A stretch of DNA of 64,000 bases, from the NCBI GenBank assembly GCA_038087035.1, contig CP051187.1, positions 3,663,001-3,727,000 of the forward strand, given 5' to 3'. This document shows, in pieces, positions 7,520 to 16,765 of the stretch; the stretch's first letter is position 1; each line of letters opens with the position of its first letter. The position numbers and the translations under genes are program-made. The notes beneath the pieces were generated by a model. That model searched no databases and was not told the origin of the DNA. It saw only the letters and a list, made by a program, of their open reading frames with translations. This DNA is from Gloeotrichia echinulata CP02. GTDB taxonomy: Bacteria > Cyanobacteriota > Cyanobacteriia > Cyanobacteriales > Nostocaceae.

Positions 7520-8870
7520 GTAATCTGCTACATAAAATCTGGACAAATCCCGACATTACTTGACGTTTCAACGGGAGCATGGGAGCGGCTATCCCTTAAC
7601 GTCCAGACACGCTTTAGCCTGACGTGCATATTTTTCGAGATTTTTAGACGCATTTAAATCTCGGTCTTCGGTATGCTGACATCTTTTACACTCGTAAACC
7701 CGCTGTGATAAACTAATTTCTTGAATTTCTCCACAATTTGCACAAGTTTTACTAGATGGGTAAAATCTATCCACAAATACGACAGTTCCACCATATCTAA
7801 TTACTTTATATTCTACTTGTCTGCGGAATTCATAAAAATTAGCATCGCTGACAGCACCGGCTAATTTATGATTTTTCAACATCCCTGAAGTATTCAAATC
7901 CTCCAAAGCTACTACTGCGTGGTTTTTGCAGATAAATGTAGTTGCTTTATGAGTCGCATCAATACGTATATTAGTAATACGTCGATGCAGTTTAGATATT
8001 CTCAACTTTTGTTTTTTATAACGATTACTCCCCTTGATTTTCCTTGTAAGTTGACGTTGTAATCTTGTTAACTTCCTCCTCGCTCTTTTTAAAGCTTTCG
8101 GATTAACAAAAATTACTCCTGTTGATAGGGTAGCTAAGGTTTTTATCCCTAAATCTACACCGACATAATCATGTTCTTTAGGAGTGATTTCTGGTTCTAT
8201 TTCATAAGCACAAGAAATGTACCAATCTCCCGCAGATTGAGATATAGTAACCTTTGTGGTTGTGGTGTGAGGTAAAGATTCATAACTTGCAACCCAGCCA
8301 ATCGTTGGTAATTTAATCCGTTTACCACCGATATTTATTGGTTTACCACCCGCATTAATTGTAAAACTCTCATTTCTCCCTTTTCTTTTAAACTTGGGAT
8401 ATTCTGCTCGTTTAGAAAAGAAGTTCTTAAAAGCTTTCCCTAAATTATCAAAAGCAAATTCCGTGACTTTTTGACAAATACCTGGTTCTTTAATCCAGGT
8501 CAAAAGTGGCTTGACTTGATTATTAAAGAACTTTTTCAAAATCAAGTGATTGGGTTGATATCCAGATTGATACAATGCTTGCCATGTAGCAAGTCCCCAA
8601 TTGTATGTAAATCGGGATATGCCAGCATGTTTTGACATCAGAATTTTCTGGTCAGCAGTCAATTTTAACTTGGTTTTGATAGAAGTCAGTAACACAAATT
8701 TACTTGTAAGGCAAGCTTTTCAAATCATCACATAAACAGTACAGGTGGGTCTAGAAGGTTTATGTAAATTTTCTTGAAACATGTGGTGACAGAAGCCCTG
8801 AGAGCGCGTAGGGTCTGCACCATACGCGAGCAAGGTTTTTGGTGCGGTTTGTAAATAAATGTCCGTGGAA
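7520..8870 (-). mobile_element. IS200/IS605-like element carrying tnpB only (second subfamily)
   Basis: The downstream end at about 7520-7573 (CTGCTACATAAAATCTGGAC and TTGACGTTTCAACGG) recurs as isolated relics at 40167-40230 and, in part, at 46234-46268. The upstream end near 8809-8850 is a GCACCATACGCG...GGTGCGG palindrome that recurs at 1772-1812. Boundaries are approximate. No tnpA is present. Confidence 0.6.
7589..8695 (-). CDS. tnpB: TnpB, RNA-guided nuclease of IS200/IS605 type
   Basis: This 368-residue protein is of normal TnpB length. The RuvC motifs are intact: GVDLGIKTLATL (Asp, about residue 180), VVALEDLNTSGM (Glu, about 268) and DRDLNASKNL (Asp, about 350). The zinc ribbon CANCG...CKRCQ is at about 323-342. 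An N-terminal helical RNA-binding part precedes a KRARRKLTRLQRQLTRK basic helix. The frame opens with MLLTSIKTKLKL. It is not closely similar to the TnpB at 4831-6120, so the two represent separate element families. It is a likely active RNA-guided nuclease; tnpA is absent. Confidence 0.9.
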   Translation of the reverse strand: MLLTSIKTKLKLTADQKILMSKHAGISRFTYNWGLATWQALYQSGYQPNHLILKKFFNNQVKPLLTWIKEPGICQKVTEFAFDNLGKAFKNFFSKRAEYPKFKRKGRNESFTINAGGKPINIGGKRIKLPTIGWVASYESLPHTTTTKVTISQSAGDWYISCAYEIEPEITPKEHDYVGVDLGIKTLATLSTGVIFVNPKALKRARRKLTRLQRQLTRKIKGSNRYKKQKLRISKLHRRITNIRIDATHKATTFICKNHAVVALEDLNTSGMLKNHKLAGAVSDANFYEFRRQVEYKVIRYGGTVVFVDRFYPSSKTCANCGEIQEISLSQRVYECKRCQHTEDRDLNASKNLEKYARQAKACLDVKG

Positions 8871-9159
8871 GTCCAGCAAATACTTAACTAGGAGATTACT
8901 CTTTATAAGGGTTTCACGCTTTGCGATTTTCAAAACCTACGCAGTATTGAACCAAAGACGCAGTAAGGGTTTTGAACGCTTGTGCCATGAAAAGATCAAG
9001 ATCATTTTTCGGGTTTATTGATTCCATTCTCAATAATCACAGCCCAAAAGTCTGATTTTTCTGTTGGGATAGGTTCCCAATTTGTTTTGAGCGTTTCAAG
9101 GCTCACCCTTTGATAATCCTTATTTGATAAGGCTTTGAGACTAAGTTGTCACCCCCTCA
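8871..9159. other. Gene-free stretch with a possible 3' gene remnant
   Basis: On the minus strand an open frame from about 9145 to 9019 reads SLKALSNKDYQRVSLETLK and ends with WAVIIENGINKPEK before a stop, without a start codon. It may be the tail of a lost gene; I do not recognise the family. A CCTACGCAGTATT motif at 8937 matches the arms of the palindrome at 57437-57544. Confidence 0.35.
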
Positions 9160-9162
9160 GCA

Positions 9163-9447
9163 TTACTCATTACTCCTTACTCCTTACTCCTTACTCCTTA
9201 CTCCTTACTCTTTACTCCTAACTCCTAACTCCTAACTCCTAACTCCTTACTCCTTACTCCTTACTCCTTACTCCTTACTCCTTACTCCTTACTCATTACT
9301 CCTTACTCATTACTCCTTACTCCTTACTCCTAACTCCTAACTCCTAACTCCTAACTCCTAACTCCTAACTCCTAACTCCTAACTCCTAACTCATTACTCC
9401 TAACTCCTAACTCCTTACTCCTTACTCCTTACTCATTACTCCTTACT
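9163..9447. repeat. Long short-tandem-repeat array (TACTCCT / AACTCCT heptamers)
   Basis: About 40 heptamers in blocks of ACTCCTT, ACTCCTA and ACTCATT run right up to and slightly into the 3' end of aroQ. The block structure, with one variant repeated several times before switching to another, suggests slippage expansion. Confidence 0.95.
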
Positions 9448-9934
9448 GTCTTAAATGATGCACCAACGCCTGTAAGCCCAACAAGTAACTTTGGGCGCCA
9501 AAACCACTAATTTGTCCGATAGCTACTGGGGCGATATAAGAATGATGGCGGAAATCTTCTCGGCGGTAAATGTTACTCAAGTGTACTTCGACTGTAGGTA
9601 AGTTAACGCCAGTGATTGCATCGCGGAGGGCTACACTGGTATGGGTGTAAGCCCCGGGATTAATCAAAATTCCCTGATGTTTGCCGAATGCTTCATGAAT
9701 AGTATCTACCAAAACCCCTTCATGATTTGACTGCAAGGGAAAAACTTCCGCCTGTAATTTTTGTCCTTCTGCTTGTAACAGGCGGTTAATTTCAGCCAGT
9801 GTCAACGAACCATAAATTCCTGGTTCTCGCTGTCCTAGCAAATTTAGGTTTGGCCCATGCAGTACTAAAATGCTTAAAGGTTGTAACGTCAAGTTCAGCA
9901 CCTTTAGACTCTTAGCGACGACGAGAACGGTCAT
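9443..9934 (-). CDS. aroQ: 3-dehydroquinate dehydratase, type II
   Basis: AroQ dehydrates 3-dehydroquinate to 3-dehydroshikimate in the shikimate pathway. The dodecameric type II signature is clear: LVLHGPNLNLLGQREPG with the catalytic Tyr in GIYG, then QSNHEGVLVDTIHEA, the INPGAYTHTSVALRDA substrate loop, and EVHLSNIYRREDFRHHS near the C-terminus. The ORF start at 9934 adds about 20 residues before LSILVLHGP and overlaps the small gene at 9912-10049 by 23 bases; a later start is possible. The stop lies inside the heptamer array that follows. Confidence 0.95.
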   Translation of the reverse strand: MTVLVVAKSLKVLNLTLQPLSILVLHGPNLNLLGQREPGIYGSLTLAEINRLLQAEGQKLQAEVFPLQSNHEGVLVDTIHEAFGKHQGILINPGAYTHTSVALRDAITGVNLPTVEVHLSNIYRREDFRHHSYIAPVAIGQISGFGAQSYLLGLQALVHHLRQ

Positions 9935-10049
9935 TTACTGGAATCGGAATCAGTTCCGGTTCCGGCTCGGTTTCTGGCCCTAATAGGGCTTCAATTAGCT
10001 TACGTGCCAATTCCTTAAGCTTTTCCAGTACCTTTTCTATATAGTCCAT
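9912..10049 (-). CDS. Small acidic-tailed protein (45 aa), unknown function
   Basis: An ATG at 10047-10049 opens a 45-residue frame: an amphipathic helix (MDYIEKVLEKLKELARKLIE), then a Glu/Pro-rich tail (GPETEPEPELIPIPV) and a basic end (NDRSRRR). The stop overlaps the 5' end of the aroQ frame by 23 bases, which suggests translational coupling. The codon pattern and the helix-plus-tail design look like a real gene. I do not know its function. Confidence 0.6.
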   Translation of the reverse strand: MDYIEKVLEKLKELARKLIEALLGPETEPEPELIPIPVNDRSRRR

Positions 10050-10320
10050 TGAACTGACGGCTCCTGAGATACTACCTCATTTTTTGATTAACAGCTACGC
10101 AGAAACTGGCGTACTTTCGCACCTCTGGCTTCTCATTTGGCTGACACACACTGCCGGATTTCGGGGATGAGCCACTTCTAAAATTTAGCGTTGTGATCTC
10201 CCTTACTTCTTAGATTATCACATTCTTAACCTAGAGGGCTGCATTGCCAGTTGGTTATCAGTGGTCATCTGCTGTACTGATGACAGATAGTCGCTGCTGC
10301 ACCCATTTTTTAGACAAGAG

Positions 10321-12969
10321 TTAACTGTCAACCTCATTTTTTTTCGCTGCAGTTTTGCCAGATTTAGCAGTTGACTTCGATTGAGAATTAGTTGATTTAG
10401 TTGTCTTGCGAGTAGATTTCGCTGTTGGTTTTTTGCTTGCCAATAACGTCAGGGCTGTAGATAAAGTGATATTTTCTACTGTTTCATCTTCGGGAATGCT
10501 GACATTAATTTTGCCATGCTTGATGTAAGGCCCGTATGGTCCGTCATAAATGTTTACTGGTGTATCATCTTCTGGATGTATACCCAACTCGCGTAAGGCT
10601 GCTTTCGATTTGCTATTGGCGGCGCGTCCTTTTTTCGGTTCGGATAATAACTCTAATGCACGTTGCAAAGAAATTGTCAATACATTATCAGTAGCTTTCA
10701 GGGAGCGGTAATCTTTGCCTTCCTTACCTTGGTCATGAACGACATAAGGGCCAAAACGCCCCAAGCTGGCTTGAATTTTGCCACCAGTGTCAGGATGGAC
10801 TCCCAAGGTTCGGGGTAGTGCCAAAAGACCCACAGCCATGTCCAGGGTGGCTGTTTCTGGGGTGACTCCCTTGGGTAGGGAAGCTTGTTTAGGTTTGGGG
10901 TTTTCTTCTGTCTTGTCGCCCAATTGCACGTAGGGGCCGTAAGTCCCAATTTTCACATAAATTGGTTCGCCAGTTTCGGGATGGCGACCGAGTTGGTCAG
11001 GGCCTGTGGTTTTTTGGCGCAGCAGGACTTCTACTTGTTTGGGGTCGAGGTCTGCTGGGGTGAGGTCTTTGGGAATGGAGGCTGTAACTACACCGTCGCC
11101 ATTTTCGACTTCGATGTAAGGACCATATTTACCAATGCGGACTTTGGCGGCTAAATTTTCCAGTTCCACTGTCCTGGCTTTATTGGCATCAATCTGATTT
11201 TCCTGTTCCTTGACCAGGGTTTCTAAACCTTTTTCGCCGAGATAAAATTCCCGTAGGTAAGGTAGCCAATTAACCTGTCCTTCGGCGATGTCATCCAGGG
11301 TTTGCTCCATTTTAGAGGTAAAGCTGGGATCAACGATGTCGGGAAAATATTTTTCTAGGAGGTCGGTGACAGCGAAAGCGGTAAAGGTGGGGATGAGGGC
11401 GTTATTGGTTAATTGGGCGTAACCCTTATCAATAATTGTGCCGATGATGCTGGCGTAAGTACTGGGTCGCCCAATACCTTCGCTTTCTAGGGTTTTGACC
11501 AGAGTGGCTTCGGTGTACCTGGCTGGGGGTTGGGTTTCGTGTCCCACGGCTTCTAGGTCGGTACAATTGGGATGATCGCCGACTTTCAGGTTAGGCAAAA
11601 TTACTTCCTTATCTTCCAATGCGGCTTCAGGATCATCTGATCCTTCGACATAGGCGCGTAAATACCCTGGAAAATCAATCCGTTTACCAGAGGAACGAAA
11701 CCCAGCATCTTCAACTTGTAACTGCACAGTAACTTGAGTTTGGCGGGAGTCAGCCATTTGGGAGGCGACGGTGCGCTTCCAAATCAAATCATACACAGCC
11801 AGTTCCCGACCGCCTAAACCAGTTTCTTGGGGGGTGCGGAAACTGCTACCAGCCGGACGAATGGCTTCGTGTGCTTCCTGGGCACCTTTAGATTTGGTGG
11901 TGTATTGGCGGGGTTGGGGGCTGAGATATTGTTTACCGTAAAGTTGTTCTACACAGCTACGAGCAGCGGCGATCGCCTGCTCTGACAAATGCACCGAATC
12001 TGTACGCATATAGGTAATATACCCTTGCTCATACAAATTTTGGGCAACCCGCATTGTGTCTCTAGCTGAAAGGCGCAATTTCCGGTTGGATTCTTGTTGT
12101 AGTGTTGAGGTGGTAAACGGTGGTGCGGGTTTGCGGGTGACTGGACGTTCTTCGATGTCTGAGACAGTCCAGATTTGATCGCTCAGGCGTTCTTTGAGAG
12201 CTTCTGCTTGTTCTTCGTTGAGCAATAAGACATTGCGACCAGCGGCAATTTGTCCCGTCGCTGGGTCAAAATCGCTGCCGTTGGCAATTTTCGTCCCTCC
12301 TAGCGTCACCAACAGGGCGCTAAATGGCGTTTTTTCTTGCACCAAGCTGGCTTTTAAATCCCAATAAGTTCCCTCATGGAAAGCACGGCGTAGGCGTTCC
12401 TTTTTGACTAAAAGCCGCACCGCTACCGATTGTACCCGCCCTGCGGATAATCCCCAGGCGATTTTTTTCCACAGTAAGGGAGACAGGGTATAGCCTACGA
12501 GTCGATCCAAAATTCGCCGCGTTTCTTGGGCGCGAACTAACTGCTCATCAATATTACGGCAGTTTTTCAACGCTTTTTTGATGGCATCTTGGGTAATTTC
12601 GTGAAACACCATCCGCTTAGTCGGTACTTTCGGTTTCAATAATTGGTATAAGTGCCAACTAATGCTTTCGCCTTCACGGTCTTCGTCAGTTGCTAGAATC
12701 AGTTCATCTACCCCTTTGAGGGCTTCTTTAAGCTGAGTGACAATTTTCTTTTTGTCCTTGGGGACAACATACACCGGTTCAAAATCGGCGTCTACATTCA
12801 CCCCCAGCTGCGCCCATTTTTCCCCTTTGACCGCTGCGGGAATTTCACTAGCTGACTGGGGTAGGTCACGCACATGACCCATTGACGCTTCCACCCGATA
12901 GCCTGATGGTAGGTAGTTGCGAATGGTACGAGCCTTGGTTGGAGATTCGACGATGACGAGAGTTGACAT
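10321..12969 (-). CDS. topA: DNA topoisomerase I (type IA)
   Basis: TopA relaxes negatively supercoiled DNA by single-strand passage. The Toprim domain starts at residue 1 (LVIVESPTKART) and has the acidic triad DEDREGE near 97. The active-site Tyr lies in GYITYMRTDS near 318. GRPSTYASII near 500 is the conserved domain-IV motif. Instead of zinc ribbons, the C-terminus carries repeats with the core GPYV or GPYI (KIGTYGPYVQLGD, LGRFGPYVVHDQG, YDGPYGPYIKHGK) and a Lys/Ser/Thr-rich tail, as is usual for cyanobacterial TopA. The length of 882 residues is normal. Confidence 0.97.
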   Translation of the reverse strand: MSTLVIVESPTKARTIRNYLPSGYRVEASMGHVRDLPQSASEIPAAVKGEKWAQLGVNVDADFEPVYVVPKDKKKIVTQLKEALKGVDELILATDEDREGESISWHLYQLLKPKVPTKRMVFHEITQDAIKKALKNCRNIDEQLVRAQETRRILDRLVGYTLSPLLWKKIAWGLSAGRVQSVAVRLLVKKERLRRAFHEGTYWDLKASLVQEKTPFSALLVTLGGTKIANGSDFDPATGQIAAGRNVLLLNEEQAEALKERLSDQIWTVSDIEERPVTRKPAPPFTTSTLQQESNRKLRLSARDTMRVAQNLYEQGYITYMRTDSVHLSEQAIAAARSCVEQLYGKQYLSPQPRQYTTKSKGAQEAHEAIRPAGSSFRTPQETGLGGRELAVYDLIWKRTVASQMADSRQTQVTVQLQVEDAGFRSSGKRIDFPGYLRAYVEGSDDPEAALEDKEVILPNLKVGDHPNCTDLEAVGHETQPPARYTEATLVKTLESEGIGRPSTYASIIGTIIDKGYAQLTNNALIPTFTAFAVTDLLEKYFPDIVDPSFTSKMEQTLDDIAEGQVNWLPYLREFYLGEKGLETLVKEQENQIDANKARTVELENLAAKVRIGKYGPYIEVENGDGVVTASIPKDLTPADLDPKQVEVLLRQKTTGPDQLGRHPETGEPIYVKIGTYGPYVQLGDKTEENPKPKQASLPKGVTPETATLDMAVGLLALPRTLGVHPDTGGKIQASLGRFGPYVVHDQGKEGKDYRSLKATDNVLTISLQRALELLSEPKKGRAANSKSKAALRELGIHPEDDTPVNIYDGPYGPYIKHGKINVSIPEDETVENITLSTALTLLASKKPTAKSTRKTTKSTNSQSKSTAKSGKTAAKKNEVDS

Positions 12970-13524
12970 GGAAATTTTAAAAGAAATAATAGCTATTAAG
13001 CTAAACAGTCAAGTTGAGACAATTTCGGCGAGATGTCAAGAGCAACGTCCGCCCATAGATGTGATTTCATCCTCACACAACCTGGCTGCTAGAGTGAAAA
13101 TCCGCTCTCACTTCGAGGGCGGTCTTTTCTTGAGGATAAGGTAGAATAATGCCGGGTGGTATTTCCAGCTATTTCAATCTTTAACTTATCTTGGGCATAA
13201 TTGGCGACTATAGTTTTCCAAAAACCCATTTCTTTGGTAAAATGATAAAGACAGAAAAAACGTCCACCTATTTCAACACCTCGACTCCCCTCGGATGCTG
13301 AGTCGCAAATCGGGGGTGAGACCCATTTGATCAGCTATGTGAGGACGATTGTCGTTCGGGGCGCAAGGCCTAGATCCCCTACAAATCACGCCAAAAACTC
13401 TGATTTTTTCCGTGCCATGAGGGGTTAAACCCACCATTCGCTACTCAGTATCCGCTGGGTGCGTAGCTTTGGGAAAATGGTTGGTTGGGTTGAGGCTAAC
13501 TCATCATAGTGATGTGAATTGGTG
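12970..13524. other. Gene-free stretch with a probable IS end
   Basis: No coding region is supported. Bases 13090-13150 contain a CCGCTCTCACTTCGAGGGCGG hairpin followed by CTTTTC and a GGTAGAATAATG -10-like motif. This is the same design as the left ends of the tnpB-less relics at 45212 and 20046. The remainder has no identified function. Confidence 0.4.
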
Positions 13525-14274
13525 TTAAGAAAATAGCAGTTTCATTACCTGGTCCTTGTATTTTAAAAATATGGGATGACGCTTAATTTGCTCTGTAGAT
13601 TTCTGCGGTAGTTGAATTAAGAATTCTTCCCTGACCGTACCTGGTTGTGAACTTAAAACATAAATACGTTGAGACAGAAAAATGGCTTCCTCAACATCGT
13701 GAGTAATCATCAAAATTGTAGTGCTTGTACGCCGCCAAATTTCCTGCAAGAATTTATGCATCACTTCTTTGGTCTGCACATCCAAGGCACCAAATGGTTC
13801 ATCCATGAGCAAAATTTTGGGTTGCGATACCAAAGCACGAGCGATCGCTACCCGTTGCTTCATTCCACCAGAAAGTTCTTTTGGTAGGGCTTTAGCAAAT
13901 CGCGACAAACCCACTATTTCTAAATAATCAGCCGACTGTTGTCGTCGGTTTCTCTTGGATACACCTTGCAGTTTTAAGCCAAATTCCACATTTTCTGCCA
14001 CACTCATCCAAGGATATAGGGTGTAATTTTGAAACACAATACCACGGTCTGCTCCAGGACCTGTAACCCTTATCCCATCAACCTTGATCTCTCCTGATGT
14101 CACAGGATCTAAACCCGCAATTAACCGCAGCAAGGTTGACTTACCACAACCACTTGTCCCCACTACACAGACAAATTCTCCTTCTTCAATATGCAAATTG
14201 ATATCTTCTAGGACTATCAGTGAGCCGCGTTTAGTTAGCAATTGTTTAGATACTTGATTAACCTGTAAATACAT
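13525..14274 (-). CDS. NitT/TauT-family ABC transporter ATP-binding protein
   Basis: This 249-residue ATPase has Walker A GTSGCGKST (about residue 40), Q-loop FQNYTLYPW, signature LSGGMKQR and Walker B ILLMDEPFGALD, followed by the H-loop ITHDVEEA. The LYPWMSVAENVEFGL segment is typical of the nitrate/sulfonate/taurine group. It is the last gene of a binding protein-permease-ATPase set on the minus strand, 33 bases after the permease stop. The substrate cannot be read from the sequence. Confidence 0.9.
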   Translation of the reverse strand: MYLQVNQVSKQLLTKRGSLIVLEDINLHIEEGEFVCVVGTSGCGKSTLLRLIAGLDPVTSGEIKVDGIRVTGPGADRGIVFQNYTLYPWMSVAENVEFGLKLQGVSKRNRRQQSADYLEIVGLSRFAKALPKELSGGMKQRVAIARALVSQPKILLMDEPFGALDVQTKEVMHKFLQEIWRRTSTTILMITHDVEEAIFLSQRIYVLSSQPGTVREEFLIQLPQKSTEQIKRHPIFLKYKDQVMKLLFS

Positions 14275-14307
14275 ATATTTATTAACATTAGCTATTTATT
14301 TTAGTTC

Positions 14308-15102
14308 CTAATCGATAGACCATTTACAGCTAAGGCGCAGTAATAACCGAAACAGTAAATCTATCGCTAACCCGATTAAACCAATAACAATTAATCCCAC
14401 AAAAATTTCATCGGTTTTCAGAAATCTTTGAGCAACACTAATCCTACGACCTAAACCTTCTGTCGCTGCTACCAATTCCGCAACAATCACCAAGTTCCAA
14501 GATGCTGCCATATTAACGCGACAAGCATCAATTATGTTAGGGATAATAAAGGGGAAAATGACTTGTAGTAAAACTTGTAATCTTCTACCACCTAGAGTAT
14601 AAGTAGTTTCGATTAGTTCTTGAGGAACAAACTTCACTGCATCCATCACCATTAAGGTATTAAAAAATAAAGTGCCGATAAAAATCAGCATAATTTTTGG
14701 CGTTTCATCTAAACCAAAATATAAAATTAGTAAAGGAATAAACGCAGGCGCCGGCATATAGCGGATAATCCCAATAATTGGTTCCAGTAAAGCCCGAATA
14801 CTGGCAAAAGCCCCCATCAGTGTACCCAAAGGTATAGAAATAATTGCTACTAATAAAAAACCAGTCAGTACCCGAAACAAACTAAAGGTAATATCGGTTT
14901 GTAAATCTCCACTGACCCACAGACGCTGAAAAGCATTCCCAACCTGAATGGGAGTAGGAAGTAATAAAGGTGAGATTAAATTACTATTAGAAATAATCCA
15001 CCATGTGACTAGAGGAAGACTAATTGACAAAAAAATTAAAGTCCTAGTCAAGGCTTTAGGAATATCTTCAGCAATGCGCCAAAAGACAGTGAATGGCAAC
15101 AT
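14308..15102 (-). CDS. NitT/TauT-family ABC transporter permease
   Basis: This integral membrane protein has about six hydrophobic segments and the EAA loop GGRRLQVLLQVIFPFIIPNI. I take the ATG at 15100-15102 (MLPFTVFWRIAED), just downstream of the binding-protein stop. An upstream ATG at 15172-15174 would add 24 residues and overlap the previous gene by 53 bases. The C-terminal LIGLAIDLLFRLL is typical of SsuC/TauC-like permeases. Flanking genes supply the binding protein and ATPase. Confidence 0.88.
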   Translation of the reverse strand: MLPFTVFWRIAEDIPKALTRTLIFLSISLPLVTWWIISNSNLISPLLLPTPIQVGNAFQRLWVSGDLQTDITFSLFRVLTGFLLVAIISIPLGTLMGAFASIRALLEPIIGIIRYMPAPAFIPLLILYFGLDETPKIMLIFIGTLFFNTLMVMDAVKFVPQELIETTYTLGGRRLQVLLQVIFPFIIPNIIDACRVNMAASWNLVIVAELVAATEGLGRRISVAQRFLKTDEIFVGLIVIGLIGLAIDLLFRLLLRLSCKWSID

Positions 15103-15121
15103 TTTTTGTTGATAAGGAGAA

Positions 15122-16183
15122 TTACGGAGCTTTTTTTTGTTTAGCAGCATAGGCTTTGATAAAACGATCATCAAACAATTTGCTGGTGTCAGGTAATTGT
15201 TTTGCTAGTTTAGATTCCACTAGAAATTTACCAATTTCGCCAGCAGCATAATTTAGAGATTTCATATTGCTACCGGGGCGAAAAGCTTCTAAATTTTCTT
15301 CTATTGTAAATATTTTCGTTCCAGCGTCGTATTCCTGATATTCCTTAACCGATACGCCCGCACGTTTCGCCAAAATTTCGAGAGATTTTTCCCGATTTTT
15401 TTTGATAAAATCCAAAGTAGCAAACCAAGTATCCACCAAAGCTTGGACAGATTCGGGTTGTTTATCAATCAACTGGCGAGTCACTACTAAATGATCAGGA
15501 ATTGCTCCAGGAAAGTCTTTGGAACTGAATAAGTCCTTGCTTCCAGGACGTGATAAAGCCTTGGTTGTGAATGGTGCAAAAACACAGACTGCATCAACTT
15601 TACCAGCCACAAAAGCAGCAGCAGCAGCACCTGTTTCTAATGGTTTGAAGTTAATATCTGCTTGGGTTAAACCTGCTTTTTTTAAACCTAGTAACAAGAG
15701 AAAATGGTCAACTGTACCTTCTTCGGCTGCAACTGTTTTCCCTTTGAGGTCAGCAATGCTATTAATTCCTTCACGAACAATAATTTTATCGTTGCCAGTC
15801 GAGTTATCGTTCACTAAAACTATAACTTGATCTGAACCACCAGCCACAGAGCTAATTGTATCATTCAACGTTTGGCTATTTACATTGAGTTGACCTGCTG
15901 TCAAGGCTTTGATGGAATCTAAATAGCCATCGAACCACTTTAAATTTACATTAACTTTCTGAGCTTCAAATAGCTTTTGTTCTTGTGCTATTTGCCAGGG
16001 AAACCAACCAGGCCAAGCGCTAAAACCCATAGAAATTCCAGTATTAGTTATAGCTGGGGGTGTAGAATCACTGGTTGTAGGAATTTGTGAATTATTACCG
16101 CAACTAACAACAAATAATAAACTTATACAGAATAAAGCGAAAAAAGATATAAATGCGCGGATGCTTCTCTGAATTTTTAGCAT
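15122..16183 (-). CDS. NitT/TauT-family ABC transporter substrate-binding lipoprotein
   Basis: The 353-residue protein begins with a lipoprotein signal (hydrophobic FISFFALFCISLLFVVSCG; the lipobox Cys is about residue 28). The mature part has the two-lobe fold of the SsuA/TauA/NMT1 group: GFSAWPGWFPWQIAQEQKLF, the IADLKGKTVAAEEGTVDHF hinge motif, and VDAVCVFAPFTTKAL. It lies first in the operon. The ligand is unknown; the WPGWFPW motif is found in cyanobacterial members often called taurine or aliphatic-sulfonate binders, but this assignment is weak. Confidence 0.88.
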   Translation of the reverse strand: MLKIQRSIRAFISFFALFCISLLFVVSCGNNSQIPTTSDSTPPAITNTGISMGFSAWPGWFPWQIAQEQKLFEAQKVNVNLKWFDGYLDSIKALTAGQLNVNSQTLNDTISSVAGGSDQVIVLVNDNSTGNDKIIVREGINSIADLKGKTVAAEEGTVDHFLLLLGLKKAGLTQADINFKPLETGAAAAAFVAGKVDAVCVFAPFTTKALSRPGSKDLFSSKDFPGAIPDHLVVTRQLIDKQPESVQALVDTWFATLDFIKKNREKSLEILAKRAGVSVKEYQEYDAGTKIFTIEENLEAFRPGSNMKSLNYAAGEIGKFLVESKLAKQLPDTSKLFDDRFIKAYAAKQKKAP

Positions 16184-16765
16184 AAAAAATAGCTTTACTT
16201 GCTTTAATTGTTTATCCGAACTACAGAAATTTCTGTCGCCGAATTTTGCTTAAAACTTCCTTAGATGTACCCCTTATCAAATTACTACAGTTGGGGTCAT
16301 TCCAGAGTATTCAGCCATAAGTATTTTTTGTAATGACTAGATATTTCATAGGTAAAAACTTATGATAGACATATTACTTAAGTATATAGTATCATCCCTC
16401 AGCCTGTTTTTTCTCTGCGCTCTCTGCGGACTCTGCGGTGAAAAAAGTTATTTATTTAACCACCCAGACACAGAGGATGTTTAGCCGCCTAAATTTTCAG
16501 ATACCCATAAATCCACCCGATATGATAGCTGTAGGGGCAAGGCAATGCCTTGCCCCTACGCGCTTTAATGCTCAAAATGGGCAAGGCAATGCCTTGCCCC
16601 TACGCGCTTTAATGATCAAAAGCTACTACCATTTATGGAACAAGCTTTCAAGCTGGGGACAGTCTGTACCATAAGACAGAAAGGTTTATGGCAATTTGGT
16701 AAAGAACAATAGATAGAATAAACAGAGTCAGCCTTGATATCTAATCGCCAAAGCCTACATATCTC
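16184..16765. other. Gene-free stretch between the ABC operon and ndhB
   Basis: No gene is supported. It holds promoter space for both divergent units, a TCTCTGCGCTCTCTGCGGACTCTGCGG short repeat at about 16412-16438 and the direct repeat at 16528-16622. Confidence 0.5.
16528..16622. repeat. Two-copy direct repeat with internal palindrome
   Basis: A GGGCAAGGCAATGCCTTGCC palindrome followed by CCTACGCGCTTTAATG is repeated twice, about 45 bases apart. It is a variant of the GGGGCGCAAGGCCTTGCGCCCC palindrome at 20296, 45094 and 57590. Confidence 0.85.

Noticed and set aside
6522..7580. Long form of the ADP-ribosylglycohydrolase-like gene starting at 7580
   Set aside because: The first 34 codons lie in the end of the neighbouring tnpB element (LCSRLHVTSLHSL), which has copies elsewhere. 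The family-like sequence starts at 7478.
9163..9447. CRISPR array
   Set aside because: The units are 7 bases with no unique spacers. The same holds for the arrays at 33767, 60046 and 63601. No cas gene is present in the window.
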